From assembly GCA_950022655.1 (NCBI GenBank), contig OX465581.1:29607300-29671299 (forward strand): a stretch of 64,000 nucleotides of DNA, written 5' to 3'. The stretch is from Alentia gelatinosa. Taxonomy: Eukaryota; Annelida; Polychaeta; Phyllodocida; Polynoidae. The position numbers and the translations under genes were made by a program. Below the pieces are notes generated by a model. The model was not told the origin of the DNA. It saw only the letters and a list, made by a program, of their open reading frames with translations, and ran no database searches. Of this stretch, positions 36,061 to 46,574 are shown piece by piece. Positions within the stretch are counted from its first letter, which is position 1, and each line of letters begins with the position of its first letter.

Positions 36061-36640
36061 ACCTTTGGAATAGAAAGAAAAATTGCTGGGGTTAATTACG
36101 AACAGTAAAACTATTCACTGAATATGGGTTATATGATAGATTTTATTCATGCTAAGCAATGAAGGCGTGACCTATTATATTCGGCCTTTCAGTTGAAATG
36201 AAATATTGACACGATGATATGACTGAAGAGAAAGTAGCAAAAATTTCAATTACATTTTAACTTCGGCGTCAAAACTATATACGAATTATTTATGATTTAT
36301 AGACGAATCCCCAAAGTGCACACATTCCTTTTTAATGGTAAGATGATTCATCTATGAACTATAACCTGCTTACAAATAAGTCATAGAAATTATGAGTGAG
36401 ATGCATAGACACACAGCCACATTGTGAGTACCCTCATCTCTGTGGATTTTATGTATAATATGCCCCCATTTTGTCATCGTCTTCGCTTAACGCCGTATGA
36501 TCGAGACACCTGAGAAACATTTTTTTTCTAATCAAGCGATACCACCAGATATAAGTCTAAAAACAGGTAAGGGATACTTATTTTAAATTTAGCTATACAT
36601 GTATCCTATTAGAACTTCAGTTTCGAAAATGAATTGAATA
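36061..36640. other. AT-rich stretch, no gene seen
   Basis: No recognisable feature. Confidence 0.45.
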
Positions 36641-37450
36641 TAGCTCCCCGTCAATCGTACAAGCAGCTGTTGTTGGTATCCCCCTTCAGTGTTGATGCTA
36701 TGGAGGTTCGGCACCCACCTTTAACCTCGACCATTCCCAGCAGCCGGTAGCTGCTGCTGCTGCTGCCACATCGCGGCCACATATGTGTTATTATGAGACT
36801 AACGATGGTGTGAGGGTCCTGCCTTGAGCATGGAGCAGGTGACTCAGCCAGTCCACCACCACCCCACGCAACCAGCCTGGACCCTCCGTCAAACTATTGA
36901 CCAGCGACGATAGAATCGTCCACAGTGCACCTGTTGCGAAGAGAAAATATGCGCCAAGCAGCTGCCACTTAGTCTCTTATAGCCCCGACCTCTCCCCTCC
37001 ACGTCTACGCCACGACCAGGGCATCTCCCGTTTGTATCGGAAATGTGGAGAGATACCGATCATCGTCCTGGGGGTCTCTAGATGCAGACCAGTGATTGGA
37101 ATCGATCACGCATGTGTCCTTATCCCATTGCCTGAATTTTCGTTATGTTTTTAATTTCAAGAGAGAGTGGTATTGTTGTTCTGACGTGCAGATTGCATCT
37201 GACATTAACTGATCATATTCAGCGGTCAGGGGTAGTTCTGGCAGCTTGCGGCCTAAAGTGGCGATGGGAATGCCTCAGGGAGTGGTGTAGTGTCTTGTCA
37301 ATTGAAATGCCCACTAACGGGGCAATCGTCATGCTACGGCGGTACACTATTTATTCCTGACCTGTAATTCCGGTGACAGCTGCTTCGCTTGGAGATCGCC
37401 ATCACCAAATCATCTCATTGTTGCAGCTTCTGTGCAATTGCGTTTAGCCA
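36641..37450. other. GC-richer low-copy block with CTG repeat
   Basis: Contains a short CTG run at 36750-36766, preceded by CAGCAG (small hairpin). No coding domain or transposon. Confidence 0.3.
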
Positions 37451-37841
37451 TCATTGTATGTCACCTTTGTTTGTACACTTGATTTATAGACGAATGCCTT
37501 GATGGTTACAATGGAAAAAAGAATAGACTTCGTTATAAAAGTCTACCAATACATTCTAGACGCTATTAACATCAATATTGCATAGAATGAAATTAGGGTC
37601 TGCTAATGGGTATAATCTTAAGGGATTTAACAGCCAATGTCAGCTACCGTTTATCATTTTAAGAGTTTGTATGGTAGACACATGTAACAATTATTACTTT
37701 TTATGATTTGTCATACTTAACACTGACACACAAATGGGATTATGCCATAGTTTTTTGTTTTTATCTTCTTCTGTGGGATGGATTCCATTCTTTACATCCC
37801 CATGTATTAAATGTTTGGTGTTGAATGTTGTATTATGATAG
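37451..37841. other. AT-rich stretch, no gene seen
   Basis: No recognisable feature before the MITE. Confidence 0.45.
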
Positions 37842-37844
37842 TAA

Positions 37845-38232
37845 GGCCTGGCGTCCACCTACTACGATAGAATCGTAGACCTCCCGATATGGCACCGATA
37901 CAAAATGTCAAAATCGGTGCCATATCGGGAAGGTGCAAAATCGTAGACAAGGCCCGGCGTCCACCTACTACGATATGGCACCGATATGGTCTACGATGCA
38001 CCTCCCGATAAAAAATCAAACTCGCGTCGGAAGGTCACCTAATATCGGGGCAGTTGACCACGTTTCTGCGATTAGACACCGATAAAAACCCCATACAATG
38101 CGTGGTGGATTGGCATGTCTAGACATATTTCTACGATTTTGCACCTTCCCGATATGTCTCCGATATTTGCTTTTTGTATCGGTGCCATATCGGTAGGTCT
38201 AAATTTCTATCGTGGTAGGTGGACGCCAGGCC
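37845..38232. mobile_element. composite PIF/Harbinger-like MITE
   Basis: A complete MITE (37951-38232, 282 bp; ends GGCCCGGCGTCCACCTACTA and, on minus, GGCCTGGCGTCCACCTACCA) is preceded by a 106-bp extra terminal segment (37845-37950) that also begins GGCCTGGCGTCCACCTACTA and folds into its own hairpin (TATGGCACCGAT / TCGGTGCCATA). TAA flanks only the outside of the whole 388 bp (37842-37844 and 38233-38235), so it probably inserted as one unit. Non-coding. Confidence 0.8.
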
Positions 38233-38719
38233 TAAATCATACATGTATTTATCGATGTCATTAAACTTCGATCTTTGGACAACGACGGAGAAATGATTGC
38301 CACGAAATAATAGTTTTCTCAATATTTTATTAGATGTTGGCATACAGTCTGCTCTCCTCTTAGTACACAGCGCGTTTATGATTGACGAATATTGGCCAAA
38401 ATCATTTTGTCCGATTTCATGAAAAGACCTCTTTGTATATCATGACCAGCTGGACTCGTTTTTATTTGTTGATTTGACATTTGATCCATGTCTATTGCTT
38501 AAGTCGCTTTATTGAGTGTTTGACGCATATATTTCAATAATGAGTCATATCCAATATTTGGGAGGGTTTTAATTTCATCTAAGAAGGACGCAAATTCAGG
38601 TTAAAAGAACCCCTACTGTAATGATTCTATGGATGCAGATCAAGATGCCACTATAAGTTGACATTTACACTAGGCATGCTGAGAAGTTATTTCTATAAAG
38701 GGATACAATTCAACCACTC
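38233..38719. other. AT-rich stretch, no gene seen
   Basis: No recognisable feature after the MITE. Confidence 0.4.
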
Positions 38720-38720
38720 C

Positions 38721-38759
<39 letters not shown>

Positions 38760-38800
38760 CGTATTTATATGTATATACATATATATGTATATATAGGTAG
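38720..38800. repeat. AT / GT compound microsatellite
   Basis: AT units to 38744, GT units to about 38759, then irregular TATG/TA units. Confidence 0.9.
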
Positions 38801-40580
38801 GTGTATTTAGCTAACCCATATCACTATTTGTTGTTAGATAGTATGGCGCTAGGAAGAGTACCAGTAGCTCGGTTGCTTCTGGAGGTAGCGTTGTATTTCC
38901 GACAGATAACTGCTCACCATGATTGGAGAGCCGGTCGGAGCTGCTCCGAGCTGCTCCGAGCCTGGCAGACGGGGAGGAGCTCATTAGCATGCCGGTCAGC
39001 ACCACCTGTGGGCTGAACAGATCATGACGGGACGTCGGATGGCGGTTGGCAGTGACATCTTGCGGCGGCGGATGACACTGGCCGCCCTGGCCGGACTAGC
39101 CGATCGTCCCCGCGATCAGTAATTAGAGTTCTGATAGGAGGCGAAGTGGCCGGCAAGATGGCCTCCCGCGGACCCTGGTGTGCGCGTCGGGATCACCCCG
39201 TTACAGCTTCAGAATCCGAAATAAACATCCAGCAATGAATGCTCCCCGACAGCGCCGCCCGCCAGATGGAGTAATAAACTGCGGAGGGAGGTGGTGCGCA
39301 GAGTGGGAATGCGGGTGTGTTTGCCGGGATTGGGTGCGCGTGCGGGGGGGGGGGGGGGGTGAGGGGATAGCCGTAGTTGGGGAGGGGAGGAAGGCTGCTT
39401 CATGGAACAGCAGGCAGTCGGGCTTGCGGCAAAGTGCAGCCCCAGTAGAGGTCCATTGCCGGTATAGTGGATGGCGGCTGGTTGGTGGTGGCCTTGAGGG
39501 GCATGAATGAATAGCATTGCTGTCCTCCTACCTACTAGTGCGCTTGTACGGGTTTCTATATCTGCCCATACCATCAAGACGATCCTGCTCTAGTCATATG
39601 TTACACATACTCTACATAGATATGCTTCTTATCGGCCATTCCAGTCGCCTGATCATTAACCACTGACGCCTCAACCTCACTCCCAACCAACCCCACCCCC
39701 AACCCTCCCCTTTCCAAGAGCACCACCAACGTCACCACCTTGGCGCAATCTATAAAGCTGCCTCTGCTCTTCATATGGTACAAGAGAATTATTGTCATAA
39801 ATGCTTCATGCCTGCACGCGGCATCTGGAGAGTGGGTACAGGCAGTGCCCTCTCTTTCCCTCACCCTCCCTAGCGCTACTGTGGCCGTCGCAACCGCCTG
39901 TCGCCGTGGAGTGGCTTCTCCAGCGATAAGGCTTACGATGTCAGTAGCGATCAGAACCGATTACTAGCGGTCTGATCCACGCTCCTCGCCGCCAGCCCGA
40001 CTGATAGAGCCCCCGCTCGCTAATCATCTTTACCGACATGCAAATGGCTCGCTCCATTCGGACCCTGATCTCACAGATCTTTTTGATCCTCTTATCCCCG
40101 GGCCGATTCCTTTTTTTTTCATTATTATTTTCACAAGAGACGGCGACCATGACAGAAGGCACGCGCCGTCTTTGGAAAGAAACGGGACGGGCAAATAGTG
40201 GAGAAATTAAACTGGCAATGCGAATTAAGATGTGGGTATGCATGGACGGATCCGTTGGCGGGAAGGATAAGGGGAGGATAAATATCACAAATAGCGTGAT
40301 TATGTAATCATAGGGAAAAGATCCAGGGAGGGTGTCTGTGTGTGGGAAGGAGGGAGGAGGAGCGGGGGTTGGCACTATGGGAATGGGTGAGACGGGGGAA
40401 GGCGGCGTGTGGAAGCCACGGGGCTTTGCATGAGTGCCTCTGTGCACTTGGTACAAAGGGAGGCAGGCTCATATGTCTGTGGGCATTTGGCTGTGTGTCT
40501 CTTCCTCTCGTTGGATATATTCTATACGTGTGAGACAAGGTGCAACTAAGTATGATTTCCCGCCTTTCACACATGATCCC
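38801..40580. other. CpG-containing low-copy block
   Basis: Long repeat-free block, CpG-rich at 38930-39500, with a G16 homopolymer at 39344-39359, a 10-bp tandem GAGCTGCTCC near 38937-38958 and a CGCCAGATGGAG string at 39261-39272. The frames here (122 codons minus 39209-39577; 171 codons minus 39941-40456) have no domain and overlap frames on the other strand. Confidence 0.35.
39344..39359. repeat. poly-G tract
   Basis: Sixteen consecutive G. Confidence 0.95.
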
Positions 40581-41700
40581 TGGAATCAGCCTGCCTCTCT
40601 CTAAATTCTATCAGCACAACCCCGATTGTTGTATATTATACAACCATGATTCTACTTCACGCCTTAAAACTAATTGCAGGCGTCCACCAATGTGATGGTA
40701 TTACATGGGCTCCGACAGGTCAACCCCGCTATAGAACACGTACTCTGTGTGCGTGTGTAGCCACCACTGCGCTGTAAAAAGAAACATCAGTTCGGAGATC
40801 TCCCAAATTCATATCAATGATAATAGAAATAATGGTGCTACAGGCATCGTAGTTTCGTAACGCAATTCCTTAATTACCACATTATTATTTCATGGGAATG
40901 TAAAGTAATCAAAACGATGGCATATAAGAGTAAAACTAAAACTGATCCTAGAGATATAGTGCACCTATTACGTTTAAGGAAATCATAATGACTGATTCAA
41001 TAAATGTATATTTAAAATGGATTCAGTCATATGGTTTTGTGCCTAATTACTGATGGTATTATAGGCAAGAATGCATCAAATCTGTTCTATGATTCGACAA
41101 TTATTCTTTGAACTCGAACACAAGTAAATGGCAAAGCAATATGATCAAGTGACTGTAATAATATGTAAATTTCTATATTATTTATGGTAGCTGGGGCAAG
41201 CATATCATGTATCGCTCAGATATATCATATTCAAGATGTGTACGTGCGTTGGGAAATATCAAGTATTTATTGCCTCACAGCTGAAGTAACGAATCATCTA
41301 TAAGGGATATTTGTTTCCCTGGTTTCGTAATTAATTCTGCTTTGAAACAAAGTTTTGGCTAACCCAAATAAGGCCGGTATAAAAACAGATCAGACAGTAA
41401 ATGGTGATGGTTAAATTAAAACAAAAAGGGATTTGTTCATGGTAATGAGTCAACAAACATGATTAAGTTGTTGTGGAAGTTGATTTAAAAATCGATGTAG
41501 ATTCACGCTGATTGACCGTTATTAATTTTTGTATTTACCGCGCGGAGAGAGATATAGCAAGGCTAAGTGGAAGTAATTCCATGTCTTCCTCAATTCTAAT
41601 AGAAATAATGATATATGACCTGTTCGTGTTTGACATGGTTTCATATGACTGCAAATTGCTGTTGGGGTGATAAAAATGATAGATAATGGGAAACAATTTA
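40581..41700. other. AT-rich stretch, no gene seen
   Basis: No recognisable feature. Confidence 0.45.
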
Positions 41701-42780
41701 ATCTACTAGCCAGTTGCTGTATGCCCCCCATCCCAATGAACGTCGCCACGTGGCCAGCGGGCGACCAGAATTCAATTCGGCGGAAGAGCAAATATAAGGA
41801 TGTGTATCAGAAATAATACGTCATCGATCACCGATTGTGACAAGACTTCAAAACGAGGCCTTAGAGTATCGGCCTCGTCAATTGTAGCTCCGCAAGGAAA
41901 AGGCTGGCCACACAGTGAGCTAACATTGAGTTCGACCCGCACCACCTGAACAAACCGCCAAATACAGCGAGCTGCTCTTCTGCTGACTCGACCGCCCGAC
42001 CGGCGCGCCCTCTTCCAACACCCGACGATACTACCTCGCGAGCATCTGCCGCGCGAGGCAAGCGCCGAGGCGGGCGCCGGCAGGGACGGCGGAGGCGTTC
42101 TGGGCTAAAAGTAAAGGCGCAGATACAATCTGGGAATGCAAATGGAAACGTTTATCTGCAGCGATTTCGCAGATGGAGCTGAGAGGTTGGGTAGGTGGGG
42201 CCTGGGGATGGTGGCGGGGGTGGCAGCGTATTTATCTGTGCACATCCTTCCCGGAATCGATGGGCTGCACACGGCGACCCGGCCGAGTAGTGTCAGGGCC
42301 GATCGACGAGTCATGGCCGCCGTGTGGACGGGCGCATCACCCGCCCCTCCACTGTCCCCCTCCACCCCCGGCACTCGGCCCCTCTAGGTGTCGACGTCAT
42401 GGCGCCGCCCACATGTTCTGGAGGGCGCCGCCATACTGTTTCCGCCGTCGACCGACCTCGTATCAGGGATCTGGCTGGATCTGGTGGACGACCTCAGCGT
42501 CGGTGAGGTTTAAGGTTTATGACCGTAGACTATCGATTGACCGACCACCAGATGGCAAATAGCGCCTGTTCCCACCATGTTCTCCACGAGCCAGGGCTTG
42601 GACCAATTCTAAGGTCCATCCCCATCGTGGTCTTGGTGTTTGTTATTATAGATGACATCCAATTGCCTGTAAGGGGGTGGTCTTATTGCATATATAGGGA
42701 GTAAATTCGCTCTCACCTATCTCAAACCACCAGCGACCTGATCTAGATCAGGAAGCGTGGACATTTCAATTGAGATGATG
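41701..42780. other. CpG-containing low-copy block
   Basis: Very CpG-rich at 41930-42560, repeat-free, with overlapping domain-less frames in several phases. Contains a CTCF-like motif at 42545-42558. Confidence 0.35.
42545..42558 (+). promoter_or_regulatory. CTCF-like core motif
   Basis: CCACCAGATGGCAA matches thirteen of fourteen positions of CCASYAGRKGGCRS (last base A). Plus-oriented. Confidence 0.4.
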
Positions 42781-42936
42781 AAGAAAGGAAAGAGATGCCT
42801 TTCCAGCAATAACACAATTTGTCTACTTTCAAATGAACATACATATACGGTGCAGAAATTAATTAGCAATTAGCAATAACAGAAACAATACAAAACATTT
42901 CACAATCGTGATTACCCGATCTTTGTTGGTAGAATA

Positions 42937-43008
42937 CATATATATATATATATACACACATACATACATACATACATACATACATACATACATACATACA
43001 TACATACA
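42937..43008. repeat. TA then TACA microsatellite
   Basis: TA units to about 42954, then about thirteen TACA units. Confidence 0.95.
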
Positions 43009-43042
43009 AGATAACATGTTAAAATGGCTGTATTGTTTTCAT

Positions 43043-43196
43043 TTTTAATGATTAGTGAAATATATTAAAGATATAAAAGGCTACAAGTGATATCTTCATT
43101 GAGAAAATTTATTATACATATTTCTGAGACGTTTTAATGATAAGTGAAATACATAAAAGATATAAAAGTCTACAAATGATATCTTCATTAAGAAAA
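43043..43196. repeat. duplicated segment of about 65 bp
   Basis: 43043-43107 and 43132-43196 are about 90 percent alike by eye (both start TTTTAATGAT and end TGATATCTTCATT plus GAGAAAA/AAGAAAA), with an 89-bp period. Confidence 0.8.
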
Positions 43197-43339
43197 AGGA
43201 TCACAAAGTCATGATATAGATCACCATCTTCCTACCTTTTCACCTTGTGTCAGCCTACGAAACGGCTGTCAGCCTAACAAACTACCGATTTTACTTACTT
43301 TGGTGGTTAAAGAAACAGGCCATTAATGGTATCTACACT

Positions 43340-43530
43340 ACACGAAAAGTACCGCTTTACATATGTATCGGAAACGTGTCTAACAATAGGATTTTGCGTC
43401 TAGAAGTTGGACCTGTAATCCGTCTCGTAGATGCCTCATCTAGTGGTGTATATACATGTCCATGGTGCGGTCTTATATAAGTCATATATACGCCTGATTC
43501 TGTTGTATATACACCACCATCCAAAGGTTC
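43340..43530. mobile_element. hairpin element related to the TATACGCC repeats
   Basis: Perfect 14-bp inverted arms GTGGTGTATATACA (43443-43456) and TGTATATACACCAC (43504-43517). Words CCGTCTCGTAGATGCC and TCATATATACGCCTG are shared, with minor changes, with 44226-44420. Probably a small non-autonomous element; boundaries uncertain. Confidence 0.35.
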
Positions 43531-43809
43531 CGATCTTTGCAACTGGTAGCATATTTCATTTGACATTAACCATCCAAGTCTGTATTATATGAAAATTGCA
43601 ATCTTAAATTACCAATTTATTTTATAAAACCTTTATAAAACCTTATTGAATATAAATTGATTAATTACATATAATAAACCCTGCATTCTTTGGGATTTTT
43701 ACCGTTTTTCTAATAGATTTTTCCTTGAAAACACCATTCTTCTGTAGTATTCTGGGTATTCCCATATATAAGCCTTTAACAAGTTAACACTATAGAAATG
43801 GAGTCCCTA

Positions 43810-44210
43810 AGAACGGCCGGCGGGCACCGGCGGGCGGTGGGGGGTGGGGGAGGGTATCTCACTGAGGCAACCTGTACAAACGCGGTGGGCGGCGGGCGGC
43901 GGGCGGCGGGCGGTGGGCAGTGGGCGGCGGGCGGCGGGCAGCGGGGGGCTTCTCACTGAGGCTGGCTGGGGGGGGCATGGGGTGGTGGGGGGCATCTCAC
44001 ACTCTCCGAGCGGCCGCTAATCCGTCATACACACTGCAGGGAGGCGGGGGTCGTGTACCAGGGCTTCACTGTGGGTAGAGTGAGTGTAGGGTGGTGGGGT
44101 GGTGGGGTGTCGGGGGGGCGGTAGGGGGTGGGATCTGGAGGTCGTGGGTGGTGGGTCAGTGTCGGTGTATCCTCTACCAACACCCACAGGACGGGGCGGG
44201 CCGCGGGTCG
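43810..44210. repeat. G-rich minisatellite with seven-base units
   Basis: About nine units of a GCGGGCG-type heptamer at 43890-43952, flanked by repeated TCTCACTGAGGC strings (43857 and 43952) and followed by GGTGGGG-rich DNA to about 44150. Several stretches fit G-quadruplex patterns. Frames here encode Pro/Gly-rich low-complexity peptides and are not genes. Confidence 0.75.
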
Positions 44211-44225
44211 CAATTTTTTTTTTTA

Positions 44226-44420
44226 TTGTATCATATATACGCCTGGCGTATATATATTGCGCAGAATATGTTTTATCTTAAATACGCCAGGCGTGAAAGA
44301 CAGCCAAGTCGCGCGCGTCTACATATGGAAACTGTCTCGTAGACGCCCAAATGTAGACGCGTATAAGAGGTGTATACAAATATAAACAAGCCACAATACA
44401 GCCAATACGTGCGTTATCGC
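44226..44420. mobile_element. hairpin element with TACGCC inverted repeats
   Basis: TATATACGCCTGGCGTATAT at 44234-44253 is itself nearly palindromic. AAATACGCCAGGCGTG follows at 44280. GTCTACATATGG and TGTCTCGTAGACGCC follow, shared with the 43340 element. A poly-T run precedes it (44213-44224). Non-coding; class unknown. Confidence 0.35.
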
Positions 44421-44569
44421 GATGGCGTATATATATGTAAAATAGTGCTTTTTGTGCAGTGCTAGCAAGAAAGAATGTATTTTTAAGCGCATGCTTCCAA
44501 AGTAACAAGTAAAGGATTATTAGATCAAATTTTAAAAGTGTGCTGTTTCGCAGGCTGACATACATTATG

Positions 44570-44613
44570 CTTATAAATTGTAATCATATAACTTATAAAT
44601 TGTAATCATATAA
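44570..44613. repeat. 22-bp tandem duplication
   Basis: CTTATAAATTGTAATCATAT plus two A occurs twice head to tail without a spacer. Confidence 0.9.
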
Positions 44614-44760
44614 CTAACCCAAAATAATGAATTAGTGGGTTAAATTTGGCAGCCCATCCCTGAGTAATATACTTTGAGACAAGGAAGATCGAATCTGATT
44701 AATGGACCTTCGTTTTTTTCCGAAATTGCACCACTTATGTGGGATTCGACCATATTTATC

Positions 44761-44822
44761 TGTATGTATGTATGTATGTATGTATGTATGTATGTATGTA
44801 TGTATGTATGTATACATGTATG

Positions 44823-44866
<44 letters not shown>

Positions 44867-44867
44867 A
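44761..44867. repeat. TATG then TA microsatellite
   Basis: About twelve TGTA/TATG units followed by a TA run. Tyr/Val/Cys/Met-rich and Thr/His/Ile/Tyr-rich frames here are repeat translations. Confidence 0.95.
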
Positions 44868-44986
44868 GGCTGGCAGCAAGATGGCAGCATGAATATGAAA
44901 AAAAATAGCCTTTGGGATGAGAAAATGGTATTTGATAAAGGCATTTGCGGGGATGTGCTATTGTTTTGAGAAGAGCACAACCAACG

Positions 44987-45001
44987 TGACCTTGTTGACC
45001 T
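44987..45001 (-). promoter_or_regulatory. DR3 nuclear-receptor element
   Basis: TGACCTTGTTGACCT: on the minus strand two exact AGGTCA half-sites with a three-base spacer, the spacing used by VDR-type heterodimers. Confidence 0.45.
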
Positions 45002-45140
45002 GAACATTGATCTTCTGCTCTTGTCCTGATGAGGTCAACTCTTTCTATTCAGGTAAAAAGGGTCAGACAGTCCTTAAACCCTTGGTCCTATTTCCCACAA
45101 CATAGGTACCGCCTGGTCCACGCCCAGCCTTACTGGTATG

Positions 45141-45154
45141 GTTACCATGGAAAC
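45141..45154 (+). promoter_or_regulatory. RFX X-box
   Basis: GTTACCATGGAAAC fits the X-box pattern GTNRCC-AT-RGNAAC over both half-sites. RFX factors use such sites at ciliary and other genes. Confidence 0.5.
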
Positions 45155-45274
45155 GGGTGGCCCTATTGTTGGCACGGACAACATTGTGATGTTGTTGCCG
45201 TAGACACAAGACGATGCTGCTACCTAGTTGTGGGAGTGACCTTTACAATAGTCATTGGTGGAGAGTGGACAATG

Positions 45275-45288
45275 GTCACTATGGCAAC
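45275..45288 (+). promoter_or_regulatory. RFX X-box
   Basis: GTCACTATGGCAAC has a perfect right half (GGCAAC) and an acceptable left half (GTCACT) with the AT centre. It lies 134 bp downstream of the first X-box. Confidence 0.5.
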
Positions 45289-45362
45289 CAGGTGAGAAGA
45301 CAGGAGGTGTGGGGTTGATCAAAAAGACTGTAGCCGAGACAATGAACTGAAGGCCACAGGTC

Positions 45363-45376
45363 GCGCCACCTTGGGG
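45363..45376 (-). promoter_or_regulatory. CTCF-like motif, minus orientation
   Basis: GCGCCACCTTGGGG; the minus strand reads CCCCAAGGTGGCGC, close to the CTCF core. Confidence 0.3.
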
Positions 45377-45440
45377 TAAAAGGCGCGATGAACGAGCATG
45401 TGTTTTTGGTCGTGTGGCGGGGCACATGTTCGGGGTGTCG

Positions 45441-46334
45441 TACGTCTATGGGCTTTAAAAGGTTATCATTACACAGTCTTTAAAACTGGGTGATTCTAGA
45501 TTGAATTCCTCAGAAACCTTATATATATACTTGTATGTGTATAACCCTTCAATGTCTATAGACTGCCTTGATCTAAATTTGGTAAGACTACGTATTTGAT
45601 CGAACCGTTCTAGTATACCATCATAGAGTGTACAAAATCTTGATAAGGACCTTTCAACATATATATATCTATTTAGAAATGCTCGAGATTATGTCTTTTC
45701 ACTCTATATGTTATGCGGTCGTGAACGGTGCCACACCTTCAACGAATACGGAATAGTTGGAGTTCAAAATGACGCCATCCCATCCTCCTTCGTGTCTCAC
45801 CTGGATCGACCCGAGCCTCTCCTGTTCAGTCTCACCCCATCGAACACTTTTCCCGCGGATCTATCGACCTGCGAACTCCAGTAGTTGTGCCAGCACCTGG
45901 AGTTCATCAATAGGTGGGGTGGGGAGAAGAACGTGGTCAATAAGTGAACACCTTCCATCTGTATATAGACAGCCGGGCTGGAGGTGAAGCTGTGTCAATG
46001 TTTAGCTTGTCTTTTCCCCGTCCCCGACAGTCTATTGACCGAGCCACGTGCGTGTTTAGGTCCAGGGGCCAGAGCAAAGCGATTCAAATGGCCACACTAA
46101 ATAAAAGCGGTCAATGACCAGACCCTTCTGCGAATACCACGTAGTCTACATTTCATTAGACTACAAGAACTATGGAAGGATGAATGTTTCCTGTAGGTCA
46201 ATATATGTCATAAAACCCGATTACGGTGAAGGAATTGAAATGTTACGAGACTTTTAGTGGCGTTGTGCGCAGGTCAAGGGACGTGGAATCCGCTAGAAAT
46301 AAAACTACTGCAATTCACACCCCTCCCTCCAGTC
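45441..46334. other. unassigned stretch, no gene seen
   Basis: AT-rich to 45720, GC-richer 45720-46080. No recognisable gene; a 76-codon frame at 45757-45987 has no domain. Confidence 0.4.
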
Positions 46335-46398
46335 TTATTATTAAAATTATTATTATTATAGTATTATTATTGTTATTGTTATTATCATTATCATTATT
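46335..46398. repeat. imperfect ATT microsatellite
   Basis: TTA/ATT units with GTT and ATC variants immediately upstream of the hammerhead-like motif. Confidence 0.85.
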
Positions 46399-46399
46399 G

Positions 46400-46438
46400 C
46401 CTGAAGAAGTCCTATAAACTAGGACGAAACGTTGCAAC
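46400..46438 (+). ncRNA. hammerhead-ribozyme-like motif (retroelement type)
   Basis: CTGAAGA (46401-46407) matches the CUGANGA core. A perfect 6-bp stem, GTCCTA (46409-46414) with TAGGAC (46420-46425), is closed by a five-base loop. GAAAC (46426-46430) matches the second core strand, then the self-complementary GTTGCAAC follows. One extra A (46408) sits between the core and stem II. Strings of this form are known at the ends of Penelope-like and other retroelements. No Penelope coding remnant is visible here, so this is probably an element scar. Activity is doubtful because of the extra base and the lack of a clear stem I. Confidence 0.45.
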
Positions 46439-46454
46439 CAACCAACCATACTTG

Positions 46455-46466
46455 CCCCCCCCCCCC
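46455..46466. repeat. poly-C tract
   Basis: Twelve consecutive C. Confidence 0.95.
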
Positions 46467-46487
46467 TATTTTTAACTCCATTTGATA

Positions 46488-46500
46488 ATTATTATTATTA

Positions 46501-46546
<46 letters not shown>

Positions 46547-46572
46547 CATTTACTATATATATATATATATAT
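46488..46572. repeat. ATT then TA microsatellite
   Basis: Long ATT run to about 46549, then TA units to 46572, directly abutting the hairpin-element copy that follows. Confidence 0.95.
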
Positions 46573-46574
46573 CC

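Larger units (their letters stand above)
44980..45440. promoter_or_regulatory. GC-richer block with DR3, two X-boxes and a CTCF-like site
   Basis: Short repeat-free block with ordered candidate sites: a DR3 nuclear-receptor element (44987-45001), RFX X-boxes (45141-45154 and 45275-45288), and a minus-oriented CTCF-like site (45363-45376). No exon is recognisable. The grouping suggests an enhancer or an unrecognised promoter. Confidence 0.4.

Noticed and set aside
39941..40456. 171-codon minus-strand frame
   Set aside because: Overlaps an open plus-strand frame; the Pro/Thr/His-rich N-terminus reflects G-rich composition on the other strand; no domain.
44632..44908. Thr/His/Ile/Tyr and Cys/Met/Tyr-rich frames
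   Set aside because: Translations of the TATG/TA microsatellite.
45019..45045. CTGATGAGG string tested as a hammerhead core
   Set aside because: No paired stem II and no GAAA strand.
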